Assembly: GCA_964639205.1 (NCBI GenBank)
Contig: CAZXCG010000012.1
Coordinates: 1-41,255, forward strand
DNA: 41,255 nt
Origin: CAZXCG01 sp964639205
Lineage (GTDB): Bacteria > Bacillota > Clostridia > Oscillospirales > Acutalibacteraceae
Direction of reading: 5' to 3'
Part shown: in pieces, positions 32,537-41,125 of the stretch
Layout of the letters: every line of letters starts with the position of its first letter
Position numbering within the stretch: position 1 is the stretch's first letter
Notes under the pieces: model-generated
What the model was told of the DNA's origin: nothing
The model's database searches: none
What the model saw: only the letters and a program-made list of their open reading frames with translations
Translations under genes and position numbers: made by a program

Positions 32537-33964
32537 ATGAGAATACTGTACTGCTCTTCTGAGGCGCTTCCTTATGCCGGAAGCGGCGGACTGGCGGATG
32601 TTGCCGGCAGCCTGCCTCAGAGCCTCTGCCGCCGCGACGAGGACTGCCGCATTGTTATGCCGCTTTACGGCACAATAAAGCAGGAACTCAGAGATACGCT
32701 GAATTTCATTACAAACTTTACGGTTCCCGTAGCCTGGCGTCACCAGTACTGCGGTCTGTTTTGGGCGCAGTGGAACGGCTGTACCTACTATTTCATAGAC
32801 AATGAATATTACTTCAAGCGCGAGGGCTTATACGGATATTACGACGACGCCGAAAGGTTCGCCTTCTTTTCAAGAGCAATTCTTGAAATGCTTCCGTATA
32901 TTGACTTCCACCCGGACATTATCAACGCAAACGACTGGCAGACCGCGCTCGTCCCCACCTATTACTACCTTTTTTATTCAAAAAACCCGTGGTATGCAAA
33001 TATTAAGTGCATAATTACTATTCACAATATTCAGTATCAGGGTATGTACGGCTGGGATGTAAACACCGAGTGCGTGGGTATTCCGGAGGAAAACAAGAAA
33101 ATTCTTGAAATGGACGGTAAGCTCAACTTCTTAAAGGGAGCTATCGAAACTGCGGTTCGCGTTACAACCGTTTCGCCGAGCTATGTTTCCGAAATACGTG
33201 ACCCGTGGTTTTCGCATGGGCTTGACCCTGAGCTGAATTTGAGGTATTATAAGCTTGTCGGAATACTTAACGGTATCGATGTTGACAACTATAATCCCGA
33301 GACGGATCCGAATATTTATCAGCATTTCTCAGCTGACGATATGACCGGCAAAGCGGTAAACAAGAAAAAGCTGCAGGAGCGGCTGGGACTTGAAGTCAGG
33401 AAGGACGTCCCTATTGTGGCAATGGTAACCAGGCTCGCCGACCATAAGGGTCTTGATATGGTTCGCATGGGTCTTGACGAGCTTATGTCGAATTATGATA
33501 TGCAGTTTGTCATTCTCGGATCGGGCGAACAGCAGTATGAGGATTTCTTCCGTTATATGCAGAACAAATACCCCGGCAAATTGTGCGCCTGCATTGGCTT
33601 TATCCCCGAGCTTGCAAGGAAAATCTATGCCGGAGCCGATATTTTCCTGATGCCATCCAAGGCCGAGCCCTGTGGGCTTTCTCAAATGATAGCTCTGCGC
33701 TACGGCACCGTTCCGGTTGTCAGAGAGGTCGGCGGTCTGCGCGATTCCGTTCACGACAGTCTTGACGGCGTCGGAAACGGCTTCACTTTCCGAAATTACG
33801 ACACCGCCGATATGCTCAACTGTATCAAACGTGCTCTTCGCGCATATGAAGATAAAGAGGGCTGGCAGATCCTCAGCGAGCGCGCAATGCGCTGCGACAA
33901 CAGTTGGGATAAATCCGCAGAAGAATATATAAATCTTTACCGCGAAACCTTAACCTGGGATTAA
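32537..33964 (+). CDS. glgA: glycogen synthase (GT5, ADP-glucose type)
   Basis: A 475-residue GT-B fold glycosyltransferase that extends alpha-1,4 glucan from ADP-glucose. N-terminal RILYCSSEALPYAGSGGLADV aligns with the family start. The Lys of the usual KxGGL motif is Gly here (GSGGL). HNIQYQGMYGWD near 165 is conserved, VTTVSPSYVSEI is near 210, and the C-terminal half has VTRLADHKGLDM, LMPSKAEPCGLSQMIALRYGT with the catalytic Glu, and VREVGGLRDSV. Length and order are normal. AGGGAGG lies upstream of the ATG. Last gene of the operon, with a strong terminator 13 nt after the stop. Confidence 0.97.
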   Translation: MRILYCSSEALPYAGSGGLADVAGSLPQSLCRRDEDCRIVMPLYGTIKQELRDTLNFITNFTVPVAWRHQYCGLFWAQWNGCTYYFIDNEYYFKREGLYGYYDDAERFAFFSRAILEMLPYIDFHPDIINANDWQTALVPTYYYLFYSKNPWYANIKCIITIHNIQYQGMYGWDVNTECVGIPEENKKILEMDGKLNFLKGAIETAVRVTTVSPSYVSEIRDPWFSHGLDPELNLRYYKLVGILNGIDVDNYNPETDPNIYQHFSADDMTGKAVNKKKLQERLGLEVRKDVPIVAMVTRLADHKGLDMVRMGLDELMSNYDMQFVILGSGEQQYEDFFRYMQNKYPGKLCACIGFIPELARKIYAGADIFLMPSKAEPCGLSQMIALRYGTVPVVREVGGLRDSVHDSLDGVGNGFTFRNYDTADMLNCIKRALRAYEDKEGWQILSERAMRCDNSWDKSAEEYINLYRETLTWD

Positions 33965-33975
33965 CATTAATAATT

Positions 33976-34010
33976 TACAGGGCACGCGCCGGTGTGCCCT
34001 GTATTTTTAT
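33976..34010 (+). terminator. intrinsic terminator of the glycogen operon
   Basis: ACAGGGCAC (33977-33985) pairs perfectly with GTGCCCTGT (33994-34002) over an 8-nt loop, followed by ATTTTTAT. Confidence 0.93.
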
Positions 34011-34075
34011 GGCGATTATCTTTTGTAATAAAAATATTACGGCGCTGTTGGAATACAGCCTGAAAGGAACTGCCG

Positions 34076-34960
34076 ATGGAAAAAAAGAAATACTTTCGCG
34101 CCGCTCTGATTGCGGCGGCTTTGATAATAATTATTACAATTTCCGGATACATTGCGGCTCAAAACGACAGCGGCGGCGGGCAGGAGGAATCTTCCTCAAG
34201 CTCGGCGGAAGCTTCAAGCTCCGGCGAGGAAACCGAGGAGGAAACCGGAAGCCTGCAAAAAACAGAAAGCGAATATAACCTTATCGAGGGCGGATACAGC
34301 TTTTTTGAGGACGATGTTTTGCCCGAGGACGCCGACCCATCCGAATATGTTTTGCCGGAGTCGGTGTGCGGTATAGATTTGCCCTATGCAATAGAGGACG
34401 CCCCTTTAATTATAACGCGAATTGCAAAGTACAGCGGCGAATATATCGAGGACGCAAGCGACGATGAGATCGATTCCTGCCTTGCTTTAATAGTTAAAAA
34501 CAATACCGACGACATTGTAATGACCGCAACCCTGGTATTTAAGGTCAACGACAGTGAAGAGGTCGTATTTAAAGTAAACAGCCTGCCTGCCGGTGAAAGC
34601 TGCGTGGTGCTTGAGGCAAATCGCCGGGAATTTAACGTAGAAGACGTGCTGACATACGATGCCGAAAACGAAGATAACTACTATTATACGCGTTCCGCAG
34701 AGGAACAGGCCGAATTTGACGTTTCCGACCAAATACAGGTTAAATACGGCGAAAGCGGTCTTACCGTAAAAAACCGCGGAGATGAAAGCTATGACAAAAT
34801 CTATGTGCTTTATAAAATAAAAAAAGAGGGAGTATATTTCGGCGGCATTACTTATAAGCTTGAATTTACAAACTTGGGCGCCGGAATGGAAATGACTCGG
34901 AAAACAACGCACTATTCCCCGGACGAAACCGACGTTATAATGGTGGTTAAATCCTCATAA
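34076..34960 (+). CDS. membrane-anchored acidic protein of unknown function
   Basis: A 294-residue protein: short basic start, one membrane segment at ~9-27 (AALIAAALIIIITISGYIAA), then a Ser/Glu/Gly-rich low-complexity linker at ~32-66 and an extracytoplasmic domain from ~85 on. The domain looks beta-rich and FxLAM-like: LALIVKNNTDDIVMTATLVFKV and SLPAGESCVVLEA suggest an immunoglobulin-like or NEAT-unrelated beta-sandwich. The linker probably spans the cell wall. I do not recognise a named family. AAAGGAA lies 9 nt upstream of the ATG. It follows the glycogen operon terminator and is not part of that operon. Confidence 0.75.
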   Translation: MEKKKYFRAALIAAALIIIITISGYIAAQNDSGGGQEESSSSSAEASSSGEETEEETGSLQKTESEYNLIEGGYSFFEDDVLPEDADPSEYVLPESVCGIDLPYAIEDAPLIITRIAKYSGEYIEDASDDEIDSCLALIVKNNTDDIVMTATLVFKVNDSEEVVFKVNSLPAGESCVVLEANRREFNVEDVLTYDAENEDNYYYTRSAEEQAEFDVSDQIQVKYGESGLTVKNRGDESYDKIYVLYKIKKEGVYFGGITYKLEFTNLGAGMEMTRKTTHYSPDETDVIMVVKSS

Positions 34961-35035
34961 TAAGGTTTAAGCTTTTGCGGCGCTTTGCCCTTGTCCGAGT
35001 ATTAAACAGAATTTACACAAGAGGATCAATATAAT

Positions 35036-35302
35036 ATGGAAAAACCGTTCGTCACAGACAGCATCGAGCAGGAAAGACTTATCGAGCTTATAAACCGGCT
35101 TGCAAAAAAGAAAAGGGAAAGCGGACTTTCGCCCGAAGAGGAGAAGCTGCAAAAAAGCGCGTATGAGGTCTACCTGAAACGCATAAGACAACAGTTTGAC
35201 TCTCAGCTTGACAGCGTAAAGATAAAGAACGCAGACGGGAGCTTGATCCCGTTTAAGAAATACGCAGGGCTAAGCAAGGGCAAAAATGAAAAACAGCTTT
35301 AA
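35036..35302 (+). CDS. DUF896 (YnzC/UPF0291) family protein
   Basis: An 88-residue cytosolic protein. The two-helix DUF896 core is visible: IELINRLAKKKRESGLSPEEE and KLQKSAYEVYLKRIRQQFDSQL, at residues ~16-58. A short tail follows (SLIPFKKYAGLSKGKNEKQL), longer than in B. subtilis YnzC (~77 aa). The family is widespread in Firmicutes, and in Bacillus ynzC lies in the SOS-induced yneA operon, but its function is unknown. I see no LexA-type operator here. GAGGA lies upstream of the ATG. Confidence 0.88.
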   Translation: MEKPFVTDSIEQERLIELINRLAKKKRESGLSPEEEKLQKSAYEVYLKRIRQQFDSQLDSVKIKNADGSLIPFKKYAGLSKGKNEKQL

Positions 35303-35313
35303 AATTATTATTG

Positions 35314-35343
35314 TTGACAGTGCGTGAGGCTGCGTGTTATACT
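35314..35343 (+). promoter_or_regulatory. sigma-A promoter of the XRE-cupin / acyl-CoA synthetase pair
   Basis: TTGACA (35314-35319), 18 nt, TATACT (35338-35343), about 65 nt before the regulator start codon. Confidence 0.8.
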
Positions 35344-35408
35344 TTATCATGCTAAAGCTTTCGGAACCGGTAAGCTATATATTGCAGCAGAAGAAAGAAG
35401 GACTTTAA

Positions 35409-35981
35409 ATGGACACGTGTATTGTTGAAATTGCCGAACGAATCAAAGGCTTGCGCGAGCTGTGCGACTTCTCTCCGGAGGAAGTGGCGCAGGCGGCGGG
35501 AGTATCCGCCGAAAAATATCTTGAATACGAATCCGGCACCACGGATTTGAGCTTTACCTTTCTTAACAATGTTGCTGAAAAGCTCGGAGTTGATATGGTG
35601 GAGCTTTTAACGGGTGAAAATCCGCATCTGTCGCATTACAGCGTTGTAAGGAAGGGCTGCGGACTTAACATCAAGCGCCGCGAGGGCTTTGAGTATGAGC
35701 ATTTGAGCTACCGCTTTAAAAATAAATACGCCGAATGTTTTTTGGTGCGCGCGCCGTACATACCCGAGGAGCAGGATAAACCGATTACTCTGTCAACTCA
35801 CGAGGGACAGGAATTCGATTATATAATCAGCGGAAGTCTTAAGGCCAAGTTCGGCTCCCATACCGAGATCCTTAACGCCGGCGACAGCGTATATTACAAT
35901 TCCGGCGAGGGTCACGGAATGATTGCTACCGGCGGCGAAGACTGTATTTTGATTGCCGTAACCATTCATCCCGATAAATAA
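35409..35981 (+). CDS. XRE-family regulator with C-terminal cupin domain
   Basis: A 190-residue protein with an N-terminal helix-turn-helix of the Cro/C1 type (~residues 8-65, VAQAAGVSAEKYLEYESGTT) and a C-terminal single cupin (~110-188, THEGQEFDYIISGSLKAKFG and NAGDSVYYNSGEGHGMIA). In this architecture the cupin usually binds a small ligand and the HTH represses or activates a neighbouring gene. The acyl-CoA synthetase starts 24 nt downstream, so the ligand may be related to its acyl substrate; that is inference. Start ATG with GAAGGAC upstream. Confidence 0.92.
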   Translation: MDTCIVEIAERIKGLRELCDFSPEEVAQAAGVSAEKYLEYESGTTDLSFTFLNNVAEKLGVDMVELLTGENPHLSHYSVVRKGCGLNIKRREGFEYEHLSYRFKNKYAECFLVRAPYIPEEQDKPITLSTHEGQEFDYIISGSLKAKFGSHTEILNAGDSVYYNSGEGHGMIATGGEDCILIAVTIHPDK

Positions 35982-36005
35982 CTTTTATTGCAAAGGGGCA
36001 AATTT

Positions 36006-37655
36006 ATGCTTAATATTCATCAAAAATTTTGCAGAGAAACATTTTACGACGGGCAGCTTGTTGATTTTCAGCCGGTATATGAGGGAAATTTTAATTTTGC
36101 CTATGATGTAATCGACGTAATTGCCGAAAAGGAACCCGACAGGCGCGCTATGCTGTGGACAAACGACAAGGGCGAGGAACGGACGTTTTCCTTCAGCGAT
36201 ATTGCAAGGTACAGCATAATGGCGGCCAATATGTTCACTGCTGCGGGAATAAAAAAAGGGGACACCGTCGTTTTGGTTTTAAAACGCCATTACCAGTTCT
36301 GGTTCGCGGTTTTGGGGCTTCACAGAATAGGCGCGGTAGGAATTCCGGCAACTCATTTGCTGACCAAAAAGGACTACATCTACCGCTTTAACGCCGCTCA
36401 CGTCAAGGCTGTTATCGCTACATGCGACGGGGAAGTTATCGAGCATATTAACGACGCTTTGCCGGAATCGCCGACGGTTTCCGTTAAATTCAGCGTAAAG
36501 GGCAGCCGGGACGGCTGGATAGATTTTGACGCGGAGTTAGAAAAATATTCCGATAAAATGGAACGTGTTGAAACACTTGCCACCGACCCGATGCTCCTGT
36601 ATTTCACCTCCGGTACAACCGGAATGCCAAAAATGGTTTGGCAGGATTTTACCTACCCTCTCGGTCATATTACAACTGCCAAATATTGGCACAATGTAAT
36701 TCCGGACGGGCTGCACTTTACAATTTCCGATACCGGCTGGATGAAGGCCATGTGGGGCAAGCTGTACGGTCAGTGGTTTATGGAAGCGGGAATTTTTGTC
36801 TGTGATTTTGACAAGTTTACTCCTTCCGAGCTGTTGCCGCTGTTTGCAAAATATAATATCACAACCTTCTGCGCTCCGCCGACGATGTACCGCTTTTTCA
36901 TTAAAGAAGATTTAAGCAAGTTTGACCTTTCTTCAATTACCTACGCTACCGTTGCGGGAGAACCGCTTAATCCGGAGGTTTTCTACAAATTTAAGGAGGC
37001 AACCGGAATAAGCCTTATGGAGGGCTTCGGTCAAACCGAAACCACCTGTACATTGTTTAATATTGTGGGCAGCACTCCAAAGCCGGGCTCAATGGGTAAG
37101 CCGTCGCCGGCTTACAATATAGATATTGTTGACTCTGAAGGCAAAACCGTACCAAAGGGCACCGTCGGGGAGCTGGTGCTCAGAACGGATAACGGGAAGT
37201 TTTGCGGTATGTTCAGCGGCTACTACGAAAATCCCGAGCTTACAAAAGAGGTTTGGGATAACAATATCTACCATACCGGAGATACCGCATGGATGGACGA
37301 GGATGGCTACGTTTGGTATGTCGGCAGAACAGACGACATTATAAAGTCCTCGGGCTACCGTATCGGACCGTTTGAAATTGAGTCTGTAATTATGCAGCAT
37401 CCCTGCTGCCTTGAATGCGCCATCACCGGCGTCCCGGACCCGATAAGGGGACAGGTTGTCAAGGCAACAATCGTTCTTGCCAAGGGCTATGAGCCGAGCG
37501 AAGAGCTCAAAAAAGAAATTCAACAGTTTGTTAAAGCAAATACCGCGCCTTATAAGTATCCGCGGGTTGTTGAATTTGTAAAGGAGCTGCCCAAAACAAT
37601 AAGCGGCAAAATCCGCCGGGTAACAATCCGCGGCGAGGAAAAGGACGAAATCTGA
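36006..37655 (+). CDS. AMP-forming acyl-CoA synthetase (acetyl/medium-chain type)
   Basis: A 549-residue adenylate-forming enzyme (ANL superfamily) that activates a carboxylic acid with ATP to the acyl-adenylate and then the CoA thioester. The P-loop YFTSGTTGMPKM is near residue 199, GFGQTETT near 340, YHTGDTAWMDEDGYVWYVGRTDDIIKSSG near 420-445, and the catalytic Lys near the C-terminus in ISGKIRR. The sequence around the active site is of the acetate/butyrate/medium-chain acid group, but the chain length accepted cannot be fixed. ATG 36006 has AAGGGG 8 nt upstream; an upstream ATG at 35988 lies in the spacer. It is the second gene of the regulator operon, with a strong terminator after it. 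Confidence 0.93.
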   Translation: MLNIHQKFCRETFYDGQLVDFQPVYEGNFNFAYDVIDVIAEKEPDRRAMLWTNDKGEERTFSFSDIARYSIMAANMFTAAGIKKGDTVVLVLKRHYQFWFAVLGLHRIGAVGIPATHLLTKKDYIYRFNAAHVKAVIATCDGEVIEHINDALPESPTVSVKFSVKGSRDGWIDFDAELEKYSDKMERVETLATDPMLLYFTSGTTGMPKMVWQDFTYPLGHITTAKYWHNVIPDGLHFTISDTGWMKAMWGKLYGQWFMEAGIFVCDFDKFTPSELLPLFAKYNITTFCAPPTMYRFFIKEDLSKFDLSSITYATVAGEPLNPEVFYKFKEATGISLMEGFGQTETTCTLFNIVGSTPKPGSMGKPSPAYNIDIVDSEGKTVPKGTVGELVLRTDNGKFCGMFSGYYENPELTKEVWDNNIYHTGDTAWMDEDGYVWYVGRTDDIIKSSGYRIGPFEIESVIMQHPCCLECAITGVPDPIRGQVVKATIVLAKGYEPSEELKKEIQQFVKANTAPYKYPRVVEFVKELPKTISGKIRRVTIRGEEKDEI

Positions 37656-37673
37656 TTTTTGGGGTTTAATCTC

Positions 37674-37708
37674 ATTGCCCTCCTCATTGTGAGGAGGGCA
37701 ATTTTGTA
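37674..37708. terminator. intrinsic (bidirectional) terminator between the acyl-CoA synthetase gene and sigG
   Basis: A perfect 13-bp stem, ATTGCCCTCCTCA (37674-37686) with TGAGGAGGGCAAT (37690-37702), TTG loop, then TTTGTATG. It separates convergent genes and can also end sigG on the minus strand. Confidence 0.9.
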
Positions 37709-37733
37709 TGCCTGCATTTGACCTGCCCGAAAA

Positions 37734-38519
37734 TTAACGGATCTGCTTTTTTATTTGTTCTATGGCGCTCTTTTCAATTCTTGATACCTGCGCCTGTGAA
37801 ATGTTAATTTCGGAGGCGACGTCCATTTGTGTTTTACCCTGATAAAACCGCATTGCAATTATTTTTTTCTCGCGTTCGGAAAGCTTTTTAAGAGCCTCCT
37901 TCAAGGCAATTTCCTCAAGCCAGTCGCTGTCATCGCTTTGATCGCTGACCTGATCCATTACATATATAGTATCGCTGCCGTCGTTAAAAACAGGCTCATA
38001 CAGCGAAACCGGTTCCACAATTGCTTCTAAAGCGAGCACAATGTTTTCCTTGGGTACGTTCATTTCCCGCGCTATTTCTTCAACAGAGGGTTCACAATTG
38101 TTTTTAACCGTCAGCTTTTCCTTTATCTGAAGCGCGTGGTAAGCCGTGTCGCGCATTGAGCGCGAAACCCGCACGCTGTTGTTGTCGCGCAGGAACCGCC
38201 TTAATTCGCCGATTATCATAGGAACGGCATAGGTTGAAAACTTTACCTCCTTTTCACAGTCAAAATTATCTATAGCTTTAATAAGTCCTATCACTCCCAC
38301 CTGAAACAAATCGTCGGGATTTTCCCCGCGGTTTGAAAACCTCTGAATAACCGAAAGCACAAGGCGCAGATTGCCGTTTATCATTTTTTCGCGCGCCTGT
38401 TTCCGTTCGCTTTCGCCGCCGTTTTTAATTACAGAGAGCAGCTGTTGCTTTTCGCTTTCCTTAAGGATTTTAAGAGACGAAGTGTTCACTCCGCAAATTT
38501 CAACCTTATTGAAATTCAT
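37734..38519 (-). CDS. sigG: RNA polymerase sporulation sigma factor SigG
   Basis: A 261-residue sigma-70 family factor that directs late forespore transcription. The N-terminal VEICGVNTSSLKIL is the SigG signature, with regions 2 (NLRLVLSVIQRFSNRGENPDDLFQVGVIGL and DNFDCEKEVKFSTYAVPMI), 3 and 4 (LSEREKKIIAMRFYQGKTQMDVASEINISQAQVSRIE) all intact. Its presence indicates the organism belongs to a spore-forming lineage. GGGGAGG lies 9 nt before the ATG. It lies alone rather than next to spoIIGA-sigE as in Bacillus. I could not find a convincing sigma-F or sigma-G promoter directly upstream. Confidence 0.97.
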   Translation of the reverse strand: MNFNKVEICGVNTSSLKILKESEKQQLLSVIKNGGESERKQAREKMINGNLRLVLSVIQRFSNRGENPDDLFQVGVIGLIKAIDNFDCEKEVKFSTYAVPMIIGELRRFLRDNNSVRVSRSMRDTAYHALQIKEKLTVKNNCEPSVEEIAREMNVPKENIVLALEAIVEPVSLYEPVFNDGSDTIYVMDQVSDQSDDSDWLEEIALKEALKKLSEREKKIIAMRFYQGKTQMDVASEINISQAQVSRIEKSAIEQIKKQIR

Positions 38520-38944
38520 CTGATAGCCTCCCCTTTTTAAATCGGAGCAGCGCCCCGGAAAGCTTGTCTGAGCCGAGTCTTGCGACAGATTGCACCGTGC
38601 GCGGGGAGCGTCAGCTCACTAAGGGCTTCCGCGGCGGATTAAAATTTCCGCTGAAAATCCAAAACGTAACACGCCGCCTCAGAGGCGGCGGACGTCCGCG
38701 CTTAGGCTGTATGTTCGCTTACAATTTAAAGTATTGCCCGAATGAGAATTATCATTCAGCAGACCGTGCTTTTGGGTAATATTACCGTAATCCGTACTCG
38801 CGGAAAATATTTGGGAAAGCTATTTACTTTTACGCTTTTATATGTTAAACTATTAAAATCGGAGCAAAGCTATCCGCCCGAAATGCGGCGGACGTTGTTG
38901 AACGGGTTATATTTCGGTCAACTGTGTTAAGGAGATATTAAGCT
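38520..38944. other. spacer between sigG and yerC/yecD with palindromes
   Basis: About 425 nt without a credible gene; two short frames here lack ribosome sites. Structures: GCCGCCT-CAG-AGGCGGC (38673-38689), overlapping a perfect 12-nt palindrome GCGGACGTCCGC (38688-38699), and GAATGA/TCATTC (38740-38745 with 38752-38757) around GAATTA. A weak promoter candidate, TTTACT-17-TAAACT (near 38824-38852), lies about 95 nt before yerC/yecD. Confidence 0.5.
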
Positions 38945-39256
38945 ATGAATTCAAAAATCAAAGACGATTCGGTTGATTTCCTTTTTAAGTCGATTCTTTC
39001 GTTGGAAACTATGCAGGAGTGCTATGACTTTTTTGAGGATCTCTGCACGGTTCCCGAAATCAAGGCTATGTCGCAGCGCCTGCTGGTGGCAAAAATGCTT
39101 GATGAAAAAAAGGTTTACAGCGACATAGTAAGCAAAACCGGAGCCTCTACCGCCACAATAAGCCGTGTAAATCGCTCGCTCCAATATGGGTGCGACGGCT
39201 ACCGCAGAGCGTTTGATCGGCTCAATAACAAAAAGGACGCCGACGGGGACGTTTAA
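38945..39256 (+). CDS. YerC/YecD family TrpR-related protein
   Basis: A 103-residue all-helical protein of the Trp-repressor superfamily. The YerC/YecD pattern is clear: LFKSILSLETMQECYDFFEDLCT, EIKAMSQRLLVAKMLDE and the recognition helix GASTATISRVNRSLQYG near residues 66-82. YerC of B. subtilis is a small DNA-binding regulator whose ligand is not firmly known. There is no trp gene in the window. AAGGAG lies 10 nt before the ATG. A methyltransferase gene follows after 2 nt. Confidence 0.93.
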   Translation: MNSKIKDDSVDFLFKSILSLETMQECYDFFEDLCTVPEIKAMSQRLLVAKMLDEKKVYSDIVSKTGASTATISRVNRSLQYGCDGYRRAFDRLNNKKDADGDV

Positions 39257-39258
39257 TT

Positions 39259-40008
39259 ATGAAAGCGTACGACTGCTTTGCTCAATTTTACGACGGACTG
39301 ACCCTGAATGTTGACTATAAGGCGCGCGCGGAATATATTCTCAAGCTTTTTGAGCGTTTAAAGCACCCTTTGGGACTGACGCTTGATCTTGCCTGCGGAA
39401 CCGGCAGCCTCACGCTGGAGCTTGCAAAACGCGGCGTCGATATTTACGGCGCCGACGCTTCTCGGGAAATGCTTGCCCAAGCGCAAAACAAGGCGTATGA
39501 CGAGGGCTTTTCCCTGCTTTTTTTATGCCAGAAAATGCAGGAAATAGATTTGTACGGAACCATAGACACCTGCGTTTGTACTCTTGACAGCATAAATCAC
39601 CTTACAGAAGTCGAAGAGGTTCAAAAAACTTTTAACCGCGTTTCGCTTTTCCTTAATAAAGGGGGATATTTTTTGTTTGACGTTAATACTCCGTACAAGC
39701 ACAGAAATATTCTGGCAGACAACACCTTTATTTATGATACCGAGGAAGTGTTCTGCGTTTGGCAGAACGAGCCGCAGCAGGATCTTACGGTTAAAATAAC
39801 GCTTGACTTTTTCAGCCGCCTTAATAAAGCTCCGCGGCTTTATGAGCGCAGCGGAGAAACCTTCAGGGAAAGAGCGTATTCGCATCAGTGCGTCTGCAAA
39901 ATGCTTTCAAACGCGGGACTTGAGCTTGCCGCATATTACGGCGATATGAGCTTTTCACCCCCCGCTGAAAACGAACAGCGCGCGGTTTATGCCGCCCGCA
40001 AGATCTGA
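39259..40008 (+). CDS. class I SAM-dependent methyltransferase
   Basis: A 249-residue Rossmann-fold methyltransferase. LTLDLACGTGSLTLELAKRG near residues 40-58 is motif I, YGADASREMLAQAQ motif II, and TCVCTLDSINHL lies in the region of motif IV. The YDGLTLNVDYKARAEYI start is typical of the small methyltransferases found in Firmicute housekeeping clusters. The substrate is not predictable. Its start lies 2 nt after the yerC/yecD stop, so translation is likely coupled. hslO begins 19 nt downstream. Confidence 0.9.
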   Translation: MKAYDCFAQFYDGLTLNVDYKARAEYILKLFERLKHPLGLTLDLACGTGSLTLELAKRGVDIYGADASREMLAQAQNKAYDEGFSLLFLCQKMQEIDLYGTIDTCVCTLDSINHLTEVEEVQKTFNRVSLFLNKGGYFLFDVNTPYKHRNILADNTFIYDTEEVFCVWQNEPQQDLTVKITLDFFSRLNKAPRLYERSGETFRERAYSHQCVCKMLSNAGLELAAYYGDMSFSPPAENEQRAVYAARKI

Positions 40009-40027
40009 TATTGTAAGGAAAAACGTT

Positions 40028-40912
40028 ATGGATAAAATTATAAGATGTATAACCTCCGACGGCGCCGTTATGGCTTCCGCCATTGACAGTACGAATATCG
40101 TGTATACGGCATATCAAATTCATCACACGTCAAAGGCGGCGACGGCGGCGCTCGGCAGAACGCTTACCGCCGCTTCTATGATGGGAGCAATGCTCAAGCA
40201 AAAAGACGCGTTTGTAAACGTGCGTTTTGCCGGCGGCGGACCCATAGGTCCGGTTATTGCGGTTGCGGGCAGCAGCGGTAATGTCAGGGGTTACGTGGGC
40301 GACGCCGCCTGCATAACGGAATTTTACCCTAACGGAAAGATAAATGTGGCAAAGGCTGTCGGCAGCAGCGGCACCTTAAACGTTTTGCGCTCTTACGGAA
40401 GCGGCGAGCCGTATATAGGTCAAACCGAGCTTGTAAGCGGCGAGATTGCCGAGGATATTGCAAACTATTACGCCGTAAGCGAGCAGATCCCCACAGTATG
40501 CGCCCTCGGCGTTTTAGTGGACAAGGAAAGCGGTCAGCCGCTGCTTTCCGGAGGGTTTTTAATTCAACTTTTGCCGGGCGCAGACGACTCAACTATTGAC
40601 AGGCTCGAAAAAAACACAGCCGCCCTCGAGCCTGTTACCGCTATGCTTGCAAAGGGGCTTTCTGTGTCTGATATTTGCAAAAAAGCGCTCGACGGCTTTG
40701 AGCTTGAGGTGCTCGACGAATTACCGGTTAAATATGTGTGTAAGTGCAGCAGGGAAAAGCTTGAAAATATTTTCATGGGCTTGAGCGATGAAGAAATACG
40801 CGATATGTACCGTGAAGAGGGATTTGCAAAGGCAGTCTGCCATTTCTGCAATAAAAAATATATTTTTACCGCAAGCGAACTTGAGGAGCTTATACGCCGA
40901 AAAAATGCGTGA
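40028..40912 (+). CDS. hslO: Hsp33 redox-regulated chaperone
   Basis: A 294-residue Hsp33. The N-terminal ~230 residues are the chaperone core (RCITSDGAVMASAID, then AAMTMGAMLK-like ASMMGAMLKQKD). The C-terminal redox switch has CxC at 238/240 (VCKCSREK) and CxxC at 271/274 (VCHFCNKK). These four cysteines hold zinc in the reduced form and release it on oxidation, activating holdase function. ATG 40028 is preferred to an upstream in-frame ATG at 39989, because AAGGA lies 7-8 nt before it and the family starts here. It forms the end of the yerC/yecD-methyltransferase group. Confidence 0.97.
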   Translation: MDKIIRCITSDGAVMASAIDSTNIVYTAYQIHHTSKAATAALGRTLTAASMMGAMLKQKDAFVNVRFAGGGPIGPVIAVAGSSGNVRGYVGDAACITEFYPNGKINVAKAVGSSGTLNVLRSYGSGEPYIGQTELVSGEIAEDIANYYAVSEQIPTVCALGVLVDKESGQPLLSGGFLIQLLPGADDSTIDRLEKNTAALEPVTAMLAKGLSVSDICKKALDGFELEVLDELPVKYVCKCSREKLENIFMGLSDEEIRDMYREEGFAKAVCHFCNKKYIFTASELEELIRRKNA

Positions 40913-40985
40913 CTGTACTCAAATTATCGGCATAAATTCTGAATTTGCGGGCAATGGGGATTTCAAGTAAAATTTGAAAAAACTA

Positions 40986-41014
40986 TTGACTTTTTAATTG
41001 CGGTCTGATATAAT
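40986..41014 (+). promoter_or_regulatory. promoter of the tRNA cluster
   Basis: TTGACT (40986-40991), 17 nt, a perfect TATAAT (41009-41014), 31 nt before tRNA-Val. Confidence 0.88.
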
Positions 41015-41044
41015 AACATACGTCGCTGAAACGCGGCGGCATTC

Positions 41045-41120
41045 GGGAGCATAGCTCAGCTGGGAGAGCATCTGCCTTACAAGCAGAGGGTCATAGGTTC
41101 GAGCCCTATTGTTCCCACCA
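41045..41120 (+). tRNA. tRNA-Val (anticodon TAC), CCA encoded
   Basis: Acceptor GGGAGCA/TGTTCCC, anticodon stem TCTGC/GCAGA around CTTACAA (anticodon TAC), T arm ATAGG-TTCGAGC-CCTAT, ending ACCA. 76 nt. Confidence 0.97.
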
Positions 41121-41125
41121 AATCT

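Noticed and set aside
38564..38779. A 71-codon frame upstream of yerC/yecD
   Set aside because: No ribosome site; it covers palindromic non-coding DNA and is Arg/Gly-rich because of G/C hairpins.
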